NCBI RefSeq assembly: GCF_030409845.1
Contig: NZ_JAUFQQ010000003.1
Location: 1,240,001-1,304,000 of the forward strand
DNA: 64,000 nucleotides
Reading direction: 5' to 3'
Origin: Flavobacterium branchiarum
GTDB taxonomy: Bacteria > Bacteroidota > Bacteroidia > Flavobacteriales > Flavobacteriaceae
The notes beneath the pieces were generated by a model. It made no database searches. It was given only the letters and a program-made list of their open reading frames with translations, and was not told the DNA's origin. Every line of letters begins with the position of its first letter. The first letter of the stretch is position 1. Positions 8,262 to 17,275 of the stretch are shown here, one piece after another. The translations under genes and the position numbers were made by a program.

Positions 8262-9290
8262 ATGAGAAAATTAAAATGCATGTTTGTTTTTATGATGGTG
8301 ACTGTAGTGTCATCATTAAGTTATGGACAAGAAACATTAAAAATGTTTGTTAAAGAAAATAAAGTGCCTTGCCAAGGTGTTGCTCCTATGGAATGCTTAC
8401 AGATTAGGTATAATAATAAGAGTGATTGGCAGTTTTTTTACGACCATATCGAAGGTTTTAATTTTGAAAAAGGAAACAGATATGAGCTTTTAGTAATTAG
8501 AACTAAAAGACAAGGTGTTATTCCAGCAGATGCATCTTCATACGAGTATAAATTAAAAAGTATTATTTCTAAAACACCTGTAACAAAGGCAAATGGAATT
8601 TATGATACCAAAATGATATTAACTCGTTTGAATGGTAAAGAAATAAATACTGGAAATGTCTATTTGACAATCAATGAGTCTACAGGAATGATTAATGGAA
8701 AAAGTGGATGTAATAACTTTGGTGCAAAATTTACTAAGCTTTCTTCAAAGGATCAAATAAAAATTGGGTCTCCTTATGGAACTTTAATGGCTTGTGATGA
8801 AAAAAACATGAAATTAGAGCAAGATTTTACTAATGCAATAAAAGATAAAAAGTTTAAAATTTTAAAGAAAAATAACAAGGTGCAGTTTAAGAATTCGAAA
8901 AATAAAATCATTATGGAATTCTCTATTCCTACTCAAAATGATATTATGAGTTTTATTGCCAAAAACAATTGGAAACTAATTATGCTAGAAAACGTTGGAC
9001 AAGATTATGGACGTGCTTCTATTAAATTTGATCCAACTACAAAGAAAGTAAGTGGAAACACGGGATGCAATAACTTTTTTGGAACATATACGCTTAAGGG
9101 TGATGATCATATTGCCTTTGGTGCTTTAGGATCAACTAGAATGGCATGTATTGATGAAGAAGTTGCTAAAACAGAACGAAAAATGCTATCTCTTTTAGGC
9201 GATAAAGAACTACGTTTTGATGTAGCAGAGCAAACACTAAATTTTTATCTTGGTGATAGATTGATAATGATGTTTGGAATTGTAAAGTAA
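8262..9290 (+). CDS. Secreted DUF4377-META-META domain protein
   Basis: 342 aa with a signal peptide ending SLSYGQ. The N-terminal part (about 24-105) has the DUF4377 pattern, including YELLVIRTKRQGVIPADASS. It is followed by two META (HslJ-like) domains: the first around residues 115-225 with MINGKSGCNNFGAKF and GTLMACDEKNM, the second around 230-340 with VSGNTGCNNFFGTY and GSTRMACIDEE. META domains are small envelope-associated folds; HslJ is linked to heat and novobiocin resistance in E. coli. A periplasmic or envelope stress role is inferred only. The gene stands alone, with its own terminator downstream. Confidence 0.85.
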   Translation: MRKLKCMFVFMMVTVVSSLSYGQETLKMFVKENKVPCQGVAPMECLQIRYNNKSDWQFFYDHIEGFNFEKGNRYELLVIRTKRQGVIPADASSYEYKLKSIISKTPVTKANGIYDTKMILTRLNGKEINTGNVYLTINESTGMINGKSGCNNFGAKFTKLSSKDQIKIGSPYGTLMACDEKNMKLEQDFTNAIKDKKFKILKKNNKVQFKNSKNKIIMEFSIPTQNDIMSFIAKNNWKLIMLENVGQDYGRASIKFDPTTKKVSGNTGCNNFFGTYTLKGDDHIAFGALGSTRMACIDEEVAKTERKMLSLLGDKELRFDVAEQTLNFYLGDRLIMMFGIVK

Positions 9291-9305
9291 TCTTCCAGTT
9301 TAAAT

Positions 9306-9341
9306 AACAACAAAGCCTGACAATGTTCAGGCTTTGTTGTT
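9306..9341 (+). terminator. Strong intrinsic terminator of the META-domain gene
   Basis: Perfect 15-bp stem AACAACAAAGCCTGA (9306-9320) / TCAGGCTTTGTTGTT (9327-9341) with a 6-nt loop. The following 260 bp to the next start contain no gene that I can see. Confidence 0.85.
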
Positions 9342-9603
9342 TATACAAGGTTAATTATAAAAGAGCAAAATTTAAAGTTACTTGCTTAGGTGTTTTTTAC
9401 TAATAAAGTATTCTGTAAGTATTTTGTAATTTTGTAAGATTATGTCAATCAAACTACTTTTTTACTGATAAGAATAGGTTAATTATCGTATTTTATAAAT
9501 AAGAAAAACAAATTTTTATTTAGAAAATAATAGAAGATATTTGCGCTCATTAGATTTTAAATCTAATACCCCCAAAACAAAAACAAATTTAAATTAACCT
9601 ACA

Positions 9604-10836
9604 ATGATTACAAATGTTAAAAGGTGGCACTTTGCCAGCTTACTAATTTTTGGTATTCTAGTTTTCGCAAGTTGTGATCACGAAGACCAATCTACTGCAT
9701 ACGACGCCAAATACTTACCTAGTATTGATGCAACAAATTTACCAAAAGGGAATCGACCGATGACTATGTTTGAAGACGACGAAAGTTCTTCAAAAATGTA
9801 CGATAAACAAGATCGTTGGTTTCGTGTTAACCAGCCATTACAAGTGATTCAAAAAGGGAAAGATTCGGTGCAAATTTCTCTTTATTCTCCAGTAGGACTT
9901 ACCGATGTAAGAATCTACGCTAAATTACCTAATTATGGCAAAAGATTTTTAATCTACAATTTTACAAAAGTTCCAGCTTTTCATCGCTCATTTCACCAAA
10001 TCCCATTGGTAGCAGGAAAAAATGATTATATGTTAGAAACAGGAAATGCGGTTACAATTGACAAAATTGATGGTTTTTCATCTGGAGCTATCGAATTTTC
10101 GGTAGAGTCTAGTGATCCATTATTCGCAAAATTCAAAAAAATTAAGTCTACTCATTTAGTTCAATTTAGTGATGCGTATCATACTAATGAGCTAGGTAAA
10201 TTTTTACCTATGAATCCTGTTTTGGCTAAAGAGGCAATCGCATTGATTATTAATTATTCGTATGCATTAAGTCACCCAATGTATTACGATACCTTTATTA
10301 ATTTTGATAGATATAAAAAAGAGCAAGCGGCTCAAGCTGGAACTGCTGTAAATGGCGCAACATATTGGCATGGAAATGCAGATGATGTTGATGGAGTTTA
10401 CGATTATTATACTAAGGCCGAAATTGAGAAAATATATTGGAACTACCTTGACGGTAGAACTGTTTATATAGCAATGGTAGGAGGAGCTGCGGCATTGGGA
10501 GGTGGTCCTTTGGCATCGCAATGGGAATCTGGTTATGTTAGAGGACATTGGCTAGGAGATTATTCGATTTGGTCACATGAATATTCACATCATATTGGTT
10601 TTGGACATAGTAGTAACTTAGCTAATAGTGGCGAAGGTGGTGGACAACAAGAAATGATGAGTGAGTTTATTAGATACTTAATTTATTTAAAAGACCTTCC
10701 TTTTAATGATCCAGAAGTTTTACAGGGGTGGACTAAAACAAATTATTTGTCAGGTACTTATAAAAAACCTGTTTTTACAATTAATCAAAAAAATCCATTC
10801 TTGTTAAAATATAAAGGAGAAGGAAAATGGAATTAA
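9604..10836 (+). CDS. Putative metzincin-type zinc metalloprotease lipoprotein
   Basis: 410 aa with a lipobox ending LVFASC (Cys near residue 24), so probably surface- or periplasm-anchored. Near residue 325 there is HEYSHHIGFGH, a full HExxHxxGxxH metzincin zinc site with catalytic Glu; QQEMM about 20 residues later could supply the Met-turn. The N-terminal half (about 60-180) looks like a beta-sandwich domain (QISLYSPVGLTDVRIYAKL). I do not recognise the exact family; length and layout differ from the M43 protease at 17276. The next gene, 14 nt downstream, encodes another lipoprotein and is likely co-transcribed and a partner. Confidence 0.7.
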   Translation: MITNVKRWHFASLLIFGILVFASCDHEDQSTAYDAKYLPSIDATNLPKGNRPMTMFEDDESSSKMYDKQDRWFRVNQPLQVIQKGKDSVQISLYSPVGLTDVRIYAKLPNYGKRFLIYNFTKVPAFHRSFHQIPLVAGKNDYMLETGNAVTIDKIDGFSSGAIEFSVESSDPLFAKFKKIKSTHLVQFSDAYHTNELGKFLPMNPVLAKEAIALIINYSYALSHPMYYDTFINFDRYKKEQAAQAGTAVNGATYWHGNADDVDGVYDYYTKAEIEKIYWNYLDGRTVYIAMVGGAAALGGGPLASQWESGYVRGHWLGDYSIWSHEYSHHIGFGHSSNLANSGEGGGQQEMMSEFIRYLIYLKDLPFNDPEVLQGWTKTNYLSGTYKKPVFTINQKNPFLLKYKGEGKWN

Positions 10837-10850
10837 GAAATAAAATTAAA

Positions 10851-11864
10851 ATGAAAAAAATAGCTTTTTTTATCGTGTTACTTTGTGTTTTTACAAATTG
10901 TAGCAAGGACTCTTACGACGGAACTTCTCCAAATCATACGTACTATTACCTATCTAATGAAGCATCAATTACTGCAAATCAGATAGGTGATGGAACTGGC
11001 ACGTTAGATCCTAAAGGTATCGCCGTATCAAATGACAAATTGTACGTTTGTAATGGTAATGTACTTGAGGTTTTTAATGCGAACACTTTGGCTCACATAA
11101 AAACAATTACCAAATTTACTAAAGGGGAGACTACAATTGAATTTGTTAATCTTACTTCAATAGCTATTGATAATGGTAGAATTTATATTGGAACTAAGGA
11201 ATCAAGGCTTTTTGTTATCGATGAAGTAACAAATGCTGGTATTAGTGTTTTAGGAAATGGTTCATGGTCGGCAACTTTTGTGCATGTCTATGGAGTTGTT
11301 GTAAAAGATGGATTAGTATTTGTTAAAGAATTTGATAAAACGATAAAGGTTTTTGAAACCTCGCAAATTACAGATAAAAGCAATTGGAATTTAGCTCCTA
11401 TTGCCAAATTAAATACTTTAACAGGTGGTTATATAGAATATTCAATGGCTGTAACTGATGGGAATTTAGTTGTAGCTGGAAGAGATACAAAAGGATATTT
11501 ATATTACAATATCGCAGGTATTCGTTCTAATGCGGCGGCATCATTGAAGGCTCCAATTGTGCCTGTAGTAGTCCCTTTTAAGGAAGCAAAGCCATCGGCA
11601 GTAACTATTGATGCAGATTGGGCTGTAACGTCTGAGTATGATAATCAAAGCAGATTGAATTTTCTTCGACTTTATCCAAAAAAAGAATTTATGGATAAAA
11701 CGTATAATCCAAGAGTAAATGTTTCAGATGTTATGGGACAAAATAACTTTGGAAGTATTGTAAGTATAGCGCAACTTAATGACCGTATTTTTTTATCGGA
11801 TAACACGAATAAAACAATAAGAGTTATTAAGCTTAAAAGATCTGAAATTACAGAACAAAGATAG
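10851..11864 (+). CDS. Lipoprotein with propeller-like repeats, partner of the metzincin
   Basis: 337 aa from the ATG of MKKIAFF at 10851; an earlier in-frame ATG overlapping the upstream gene would put eight residues before the signal and was rejected. The lipobox ends VFTNC. The body has recurring units such as GIAVSNDKLYVCNGN, LTSIAIDNGRIYIGTK and GVVVKDGLVFVKEF, typical of NHL- or WD-like beta-propeller blades. No catalytic motif is visible. It lies 14 nt after the metzincin lipoprotein gene and ends at its own terminator, so the pair forms a two-gene operon of probable surface lipoproteins. A binding or scaffolding role is inferred. Confidence 0.65.
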   Translation: MKKIAFFIVLLCVFTNCSKDSYDGTSPNHTYYYLSNEASITANQIGDGTGTLDPKGIAVSNDKLYVCNGNVLEVFNANTLAHIKTITKFTKGETTIEFVNLTSIAIDNGRIYIGTKESRLFVIDEVTNAGISVLGNGSWSATFVHVYGVVVKDGLVFVKEFDKTIKVFETSQITDKSNWNLAPIAKLNTLTGGYIEYSMAVTDGNLVVAGRDTKGYLYYNIAGIRSNAAASLKAPIVPVVVPFKEAKPSAVTIDADWAVTSEYDNQSRLNFLRLYPKKEFMDKTYNPRVNVSDVMGQNNFGSIVSIAQLNDRIFLSDNTNKTIRVIKLKRSEITEQR

Positions 11865-11893
11865 TACTGTGATTTTATTGAAATAAACATTTT

Positions 11894-11923
11894 AAGCCCA
11901 CTCAGTAGAGTGGGCTTTTGTTT
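11894..11923 (+). terminator. Intrinsic terminator after the lipoprotein pair
   Basis: Perfect 10-bp stem AAGCCCACTC / GAGTGGGCTT with loop AGTA, then TTGTTT. Confidence 0.85.
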
Positions 11924-12050
11924 ATAAAGGGGGAGATTATGATTGATTTTGCTATTTATAACGTAATTTTATAGTAGAAATAACTTCTTTTGCTTTTAGC
12001 GAAGACAAGTTTATAATCACTTTATACAGCCATAATATAATTAATTTAGA

Positions 12051-13574
12051 ATGAAGAAAATTGATAATGTATCAGAAGGAGACATAAATGTAAAAAATCA
12101 ATGGCTTATACTTGCTATTATTATCGCTTCACTTATTCCCGTAACAATTGATTCTACGATATTGCACGTTGCCATACCTACGCTCACATTATCATTAGGA
12201 GCATCTGGTAGTGAAGTTTTATGGATTATAGATATTTATCCACTTATTATGGCAGGTTTGTTATTGCCAATGGGGGTTTTAGGAGATAAAATTGGTCATA
12301 AAAAACTATTGTTATTTGGATTGTCAATATTTGGAATTGCGTCGTTTATGGCTGGGTTTTCTTCAGCACCCATTTATTTAATATTATCTCGAGCACTTTT
12401 GGCAGTTGGAGGTTCTATGATTATGCCAGTTACTCTTGCAATAATAAGTCAAACTTTTACCAATGAAGCGCAACGGGGTACCGCACTAGGTATCTGGGCC
12501 GCAGTGGGTACAGCTGGAGCCGCAGTTGGACCTGTTATTGGTGGAGTTATTGTAGAACATTATTGGTGGGGAGCAGTTTTTTTAATAAATCTTCCACTAA
12601 TTTTAATTGTTATTCCTTCAATATGGGTTGGCATACCTAAAGGAATTTCGAATCCACAAAAACCTTGGGCTTTAAAAGAAGCAAGTTTAGTTTTAGTGGG
12701 TGTTATTTTATTTGTTTATGGCCTTAAGACTATTTTTAAAGAAGATCATCCTTTATGGATTAGCATTGTTGCTGGGTTAATAGGATTTGTTTTTTTAAGA
12801 TTGTTTTTTAAAAAGCAAAAGATTTCTGAATCTCCAATGATAGATGTCAAATTATTGCAAAATAAAAGGATTCTGTTAGGAATGTTACTCTGTTTCGTAC
12901 CTATGGCAGTTATTGTTGGTTTTGAGTTCTTATTGGCTCAGGAGCTTCAATTTGTGCATAAGCTAAGTCCAATAAGTGCTGGTTTATTCATGTTACCCTT
13001 TGTTGCTGCATCTGCAGTATCAGGGCCGTTAACTGGTTCTATATTAGGTAAAATTGGGTTTAAGAATGTTATAGTTACAGTATTGTCTTTATCTTCGCTA
13101 TCGTTCTTTGTATTGAGCCAATTAGATTTTAGTTCATTTACTATTAGTTTGTTTTTGTGCTTGATTCTTTTGGGGTTTAGTTTAGGAGTAGTATTACTAG
13201 CGGGAACGACTGCTGTTATGTCTGCGGTACCTCTTGATAAAGCCGGAATGGCAGGTTCGATGGAGTCTATTTCCTATGAACTTGGTACTGGATTAGGAAT
13301 TACTTTTTTTGGAATTATACTGTCTCAAATTTTCATTAATAAGTTTGCTATTAGCAATGAATTACTGAATCAACTCCCTAAGCAGGTAAACAATTCAATT
13401 GGTGATGCAATGATTGTTGCCAATGAACTAGGAGGTGAGAAAGGAGAGATAATTAAAAACGCGGCAATGATAGCTTTTAAAGATGCACATGACATAGTTC
13501 TAATTCTTGCAGGTTCTGTTTTGGGTATTTTGGCTCCGGTGTTAATGTTTGTTTTACCTAAAGATAAAAAGTAG
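12051..13574 (+). CDS. MFS drug efflux transporter, DHA2 family (14 TM)
   Basis: 507-aa polytopic protein with about 14 hydrophobic segments. The start of the first transporter half reads TIDSTILHVAIPTL, followed by LWIIDIYPLIMAGLLLPMG and the MFS signature loop GDKIGHKKLLL. Motif C, of the antiporter type, is visible as GTAGAAVGPVIGGVIVEHY in segment 5. It resembles the SmvA/QacA/EmrB branch, which exports cationic biocides and drugs by proton antiport. No adjacent membrane-fusion protein or TetR regulator is present, so it probably acts alone in the inner membrane. The substrate cannot be told from sequence. Confidence 0.85.
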   Translation: MKKIDNVSEGDINVKNQWLILAIIIASLIPVTIDSTILHVAIPTLTLSLGASGSEVLWIIDIYPLIMAGLLLPMGVLGDKIGHKKLLLFGLSIFGIASFMAGFSSAPIYLILSRALLAVGGSMIMPVTLAIISQTFTNEAQRGTALGIWAAVGTAGAAVGPVIGGVIVEHYWWGAVFLINLPLILIVIPSIWVGIPKGISNPQKPWALKEASLVLVGVILFVYGLKTIFKEDHPLWISIVAGLIGFVFLRLFFKKQKISESPMIDVKLLQNKRILLGMLLCFVPMAVIVGFEFLLAQELQFVHKLSPISAGLFMLPFVAASAVSGPLTGSILGKIGFKNVIVTVLSLSSLSFFVLSQLDFSSFTISLFLCLILLGFSLGVVLLAGTTAVMSAVPLDKAGMAGSMESISYELGTGLGITFFGIILSQIFINKFAISNELLNQLPKQVNNSIGDAMIVANELGGEKGEIIKNAAMIAFKDAHDIVLILAGSVLGILAPVLMFVLPKDKK

Positions 13575-13631
13575 CATTATTTAAGTTTTAAAAGCTTTTG
13601 TTTACATTTACTTTCTTAACAAATCACAATC

Positions 13632-14297
13632 ATGAAAATCATAAATACTTCATATAGTAGAGCGTTATTTTTAATCTCTTTGTTATTCTCTGTTATTGCT
13701 GTAAAAGCTCAGAATGAAAAAGTCTTAATTTATGGAAGTCAAAACGTTTCAGATACTACCTTTGTTAATTTAAAGGATTATAGCAATGATTTTGTATATG
13801 ATATGAAGTACGCTACTGAGGATAATTTCCTTAAAGCAAAAGTATATGATTGTGCCGAATGCTTTCTCCGTTTAAAGACCGTTAAAGCCTTGGTAGAAGC
13901 AAATAAAAATTTCATGAAGAAAGGATATAAAATCAAATTGTTTGATTGTTATAGACCTTTATTTATTCAAGAAAGAATGTGGGAAATAGTTTCTAATCCT
14001 AAATATGTTGCAGATCCCAAAAAAGGCTCCATCCATAATAGAGGAGGAGCCGTTGATATTACTCTTGTTGATCGTAATGGTAAGGAATTGGATATGGGTA
14101 CTTCTTTTGATTTTTTTGGAAAAGAAGCCAGTCACAGTTATGTGAATTTATCAGATACTGTTAAAGCAAACCGACAATTATTGAAAAAAATAATGATAAA
14201 ACATAAATTTAATTCTTTTGATTCGGAGTGGTGGCATTATAATTTAAAAGCTGGATTAACTGATAAAGTATCAAATACAAAATGGGATTGTAATTAA
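13632..14297 (+). CDS. Secreted D-alanyl-D-alanine dipeptidase (M15D, VanX/DdpX-like)
   Basis: 221 aa with a signal peptide ending VIAVKAQ. The M15 zinc site is complete: SIHNRGGAVDITL supplies His and Asp of the SxHxxGxAxD motif, and SEWWHYNL supplies the catalytic Glu and third His ligand. DCYRPLFIQ carries the conserved arginine. Family members cleave free D-Ala-D-Ala; in organisms without vancomycin resistance genes they recycle peptidoglycan-derived dipeptide. No vanH/vanA genes are nearby, so recycling or nutrition is more likely than resistance. Secretion to the periplasm also fits. Confidence 0.85.
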   Translation: MKIINTSYSRALFLISLLFSVIAVKAQNEKVLIYGSQNVSDTTFVNLKDYSNDFVYDMKYATEDNFLKAKVYDCAECFLRLKTVKALVEANKNFMKKGYKIKLFDCYRPLFIQERMWEIVSNPKYVADPKKGSIHNRGGAVDITLVDRNGKELDMGTSFDFFGKEASHSYVNLSDTVKANRQLLKKIMIKHKFNSFDSEWWHYNLKAGLTDKVSNTKWDCN

Positions 14298-14299
14298 AT

Positions 14300-14866
14300 T
14301 TACTCTACACATTTTATGTTTTCCATAAAGTAAGTTTCGGGATGATATACTTTATTGTCTAGTTCTGATGTGAACTCCTTTTTTAAGATATAATCTTCGA
14401 TATCAGTTAAGTATTTAATGCGAATCATAGAGATCGGTGATTTTTTTAATTCTTCAAAATTATCTTTCAAAAACATAAAAATACCAGTATTTACGCGATT
14501 GTCAAATCCTTTTTCATCACGTATCAATGTTCCACAAGTTTCTTGATCGATATGAACTAGGGTTACAATTTTTCCATTGTTTAATTGTAAGTATAATTTT
14601 GAGTTTTTATCAAAACAGTTCGCTTTTATGAAGTCTTTGCTTTTTTTGATCATTTGTAAATTAAGGGTTGGTAAACCATCGGTTTGTGCCAAAGAAAAAA
14701 AGATATAACTAGCTGTTCCTGCAAAGTTTTTTTCAGAAATCATTTTTTCTTTAGTCGACTTATATGTCCCTAAAGAGTCAGTAATGTTTACAGAGTATTC
14801 ACAATCTTTTTGTGCAAATAAATTAAAAGTTAATAAGAAAAAAGTTAAAGTAATTAGTTGTTTCAT
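14300..14866 (-). CDS. Hypothetical secreted protein
   Basis: 188 aa with a signal peptide MKQLITLTFFLLTFNLFAQ. I do not recognise the family. The mature part is a mixed soluble domain with three Cys (KDCEY, ANCFD, ETCGT) and a fourth near the end (NIKCVE), which could form disulfides in the periplasm. It follows the methyltransferase gene by 2 bp on the same strand, so it is probably the last gene of a leftward operon (AI-2E family, methyltransferase, this gene). It converges on the dipeptidase gene with only 2 bp between the stops. Confidence 0.65.
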   Translation of the reverse strand: MKQLITLTFFLLTFNLFAQKDCEYSVNITDSLGTYKSTKEKMISEKNFAGTASYIFFSLAQTDGLPTLNLQMIKKSKDFIKANCFDKNSKLYLQLNNGKIVTLVHIDQETCGTLIRDEKGFDNRVNTGIFMFLKDNFEELKKSPISMIRIKYLTDIEDYILKKEFTSELDNKVYHPETYFMENIKCVE

Positions 14867-14868
14867 TG

Positions 14869-16050
14869 TTATTGTATTTTTTTACAAATTAAAACTATTT
14901 TATTGTCATTTCTATCAGTTGTAAAAAAACAATACAAATTTCCTCCATCTTTTATTTTCCATTTTTTTCGAATGGTTTCTACGCTATCAGGAAAGTTCCT
15001 TGTAGTGATGTTTGCTTGTTGATTCGAGAGATGCAGTTTCATTTCATTTTTAGTGTATGAAATGCTTTTTTGAATTTCAAAAGTTCTTCCCGGAAATGCA
15101 ATTAGTTCGTCTGAAGTATATAAATGAGAATGTTTATGTAGTTTATCGATTTCATAAAAAGCTCCTACTTCGTCGAATCCGCCAGATTTCATGATTGCGC
15201 TATTCGGTTCGTATAAGTATTTTTTAGGTAAGCCATAAGCAACATATTCTGGTGCTTCACCCAATGAAAATTCAAAAGACTCTGTTTTGTCTTTTAAGAT
15301 ATTCGCAGTAGCAAGAGTTATATTGCCTAAGTAGTCTTTGTGTATTTCCCAAAGCAATTCTTTAACCTCATTATCGACAGCAATTATATGTATCGTTTTT
15401 ACATTCTTTAGTTCAGATAATCCAGCTGATATATCTAATAAAGGAGCTGTTTTTATTAAAATAGAATCAGAGTTTTCAAAATAAAAGTCTAATAAATCGG
15501 GTACGTTGGGTAAGCAATCCCTTAACATAAAAACTTTACCTTTAGCATCGTTTCTTCTAGAAGGATCAATATAAATCCAATCCCATTTTTTATTTAGTTT
15601 CTTTAAAACTTCAAAACTATCTTCAGGATAGCACGTGCAATTATCAATTTTCAATTGTTTTAAATTATGTTCTACTATTGCTGATAAATCTGAGTTTAAC
15701 TCGCAATGTGCCACATTTTTTATTTTTTTAGAAAAGTAATAATCATCAACACCAAAACCACCAGTTAAGTCTATAAGGCTATCTCCAGAAACTAAATTGG
15801 CTTTAAATTGTGCTGTTTTCTCAGAAGAAGTTTGTTCTACTGAAATTTTACTCGGATAGAGTATGTTATCAGTAGCAAACCAAGTTGGTAATTTATCTTT
15901 AGCTTTTGTTTTAGCCTCAATCTGATTTAGAATAGCAATCCATTCAATCTCTGGGAAAGGATTTTTTTGAAGAGCTAATTTAGAGACAGATTCATTTACT
16001 TTTTTATTTATAAAATCCTGAACAGAAGGATGTAAAAGGGCTAAATTCAA
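14869..16050 (-). CDS. Class I SAM-dependent methyltransferase with THUMP-like domain
   Basis: 393 aa. The only possible start is a TTG at 16050, because a stop lies four codons upstream and no ATG follows in the N-terminal region. A helical N-terminal part precedes a Rossmann methyltransferase core: motif I is LIDLTGGFGVDDYYF and the acidic motif II is HCELN. A motif IV-like IYIDPSRRNDAKGKVF resembles RNA and base N-methyltransferases. The C-terminal third matches the THUMP-like domain seen in this Bacteroidota family. The target is probably RNA, but it is not established. The start lies 2 bp after the upstream AI-2E family stop. Confidence 0.75.
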   Translation of the reverse strand: MNLALLHPSVQDFINKKVNESVSKLALQKNPFPEIEWIAILNQIEAKTKAKDKLPTWFATDNILYPSKISVEQTSSEKTAQFKANLVSGDSLIDLTGGFGVDDYYFSKKIKNVAHCELNSDLSAIVEHNLKQLKIDNCTCYPEDSFEVLKKLNKKWDWIYIDPSRRNDAKGKVFMLRDCLPNVPDLLDFYFENSDSILIKTAPLLDISAGLSELKNVKTIHIIAVDNEVKELLWEIHKDYLGNITLATANILKDKTESFEFSLGEAPEYVAYGLPKKYLYEPNSAIMKSGGFDEVGAFYEIDKLHKHSHLYTSDELIAFPGRTFEIQKSISYTKNEMKLHLSNQQANITTRNFPDSVETIRKKWKIKDGGNLYCFFTTDRNDNKIVLICKKIQ

Positions 16051-16052
16051 GG

Positions 16053-17144
16053 CTATATTTTTTCAGTTAATACAATAACAACTTTATTGTTTGGAAAAAA
16101 TTCTTTGGCTATCACTTTAAGGCAAGTATAAAATGGGATAGCAATAATCATTCCTACGATTCCAAAAGTAATACCACTAATTAAGGTGATTAAAAATATT
16201 TCCAGCGGGTGCGAATTTACGCTTTTTGACGAAATAATCGGCTGGCTAATATTATTGTCGACGGCTTGAACTAATAAAAAGCCAATTACAATATATATAG
16301 TTTTAGGTAAGATTACAGTTTGAAAATCGGCACCAATTAAACTCATCATTGTTAATAAAGCGGCAAGAGTGGTTCCTATTAGCGGTCCAACATACGGAAT
16401 GATATTTAGCACGGCACATAAAAAAGCAATAACAAATGCATTTTCACTTCCAAAAATGATAAGCACAATATAATACAGAATAAATACAACAGTTAATTGT
16501 AGTAACAAGCCTATAAAATAGCGGGTTAGTAAATGGTTTATTTTGGTAATCGAGTTGATAATTTTATCTTCATTATTGTCAGGAAGAATTCTTTTAGCAT
16601 TTTCTTTAAATATGTTTTGATCTTTAATAAAGAAGAATGTAATAAAAAACACAGATACTAATCCCATTCCTAAACCAGCAAGCATATTTATGATAGAATT
16701 AATAAAGGCTGTAAAATAACTAAAATCTAGTTTAGAAGTTATTTCAGGGTTTTTTAATAGTGATTGAAGATCAATATGTTGTAAGTTGAAGTAATTCTCA
16801 AAATCACGCTCAATTAATAGGAGTTGTTCTTGTAGACTTTTAGTGTCTAGGAGCGATAAATTGTTAGCCTGTGATATAATTAAAGGAACAAACAATAGTA
16901 TGAATCCGATCATCAATAAGACAAAGAAAACGACAGTTGTTGCCGCAGCAAAAGAACCACTGAATTTTAATTTATGTTTTAAGAAATTTACAAATGGGTT
17001 TGCAATTAAACACAATATTAATGAAACGCACAAGTAGATAATTACAGTTTGTATTTGATATAAGAAATACAAAATTAGCGATACTATCAATATAGTCGTG
17101 ATAGCTCTTAAAATTCCAGTTGAAATTACTTTAGATGTAATCAT
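16053..17144 (-). CDS. AI-2E family transporter (PerM-like membrane protein)
   Basis: 363 aa with about seven hydrophobic segments: three near the N-terminus (about 10-90), then a soluble helical stretch, then a C-terminal block containing the family-typical NIIPYVGPLIGTTLAALL and the final GIVGMIIAIPFY. The family contains TqsA/AI-2 exporters and Na+/H+ antiporter-like proteins, and most members have no known substrate. It is first in a tight leftward operon with the THUMP-like methyltransferase and a secreted hypothetical protein. Confidence 0.85.
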   Translation of the reverse strand: MITSKVISTGILRAITTILIVSLILYFLYQIQTVIIYLCVSLILCLIANPFVNFLKHKLKFSGSFAAATTVVFFVLLMIGFILLFVPLIISQANNLSLLDTKSLQEQLLLIERDFENYFNLQHIDLQSLLKNPEITSKLDFSYFTAFINSIINMLAGLGMGLVSVFFITFFFIKDQNIFKENAKRILPDNNEDKIINSITKINHLLTRYFIGLLLQLTVVFILYYIVLIIFGSENAFVIAFLCAVLNIIPYVGPLIGTTLAALLTMMSLIGADFQTVILPKTIYIVIGFLLVQAVDNNISQPIISSKSVNSHPLEIFLITLISGITFGIVGMIIAIPFYTCLKVIAKEFFPNNKVVIVLTEKI

Positions 17145-17210
17145 AGTTTATCTTTCTTTAGAGCATAAATATAGAAAAAATGGAGGAAAATATTACAATT
17201 TTAAACTAAA

Positions 17211-17238
17211 AAAAGCAAGACGATTAAATCTTGCTTTT
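17211..17238 (-). terminator. Intrinsic terminator downstream of the M43 protease gene
   Basis: Perfect 10-bp inverted repeat AAAAGCAAGA / TCTTGCTTTT. Read on the minus strand it is followed by a run of T, placing it about 38 nt after the M43 stop at 17276. Confidence 0.8.
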
Positions 17239-17275
17239 AATAATTATTAACACGTTATGTTATAAGGTTTTAAAT

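Noticed and set aside
13632..14297. Vancomycin-resistance role for the VanX-like dipeptidase
   Set aside because: It has a signal peptide, and no vanH, vanA or VanRS-like genes are nearby; dipeptide recycling is the simpler reading.
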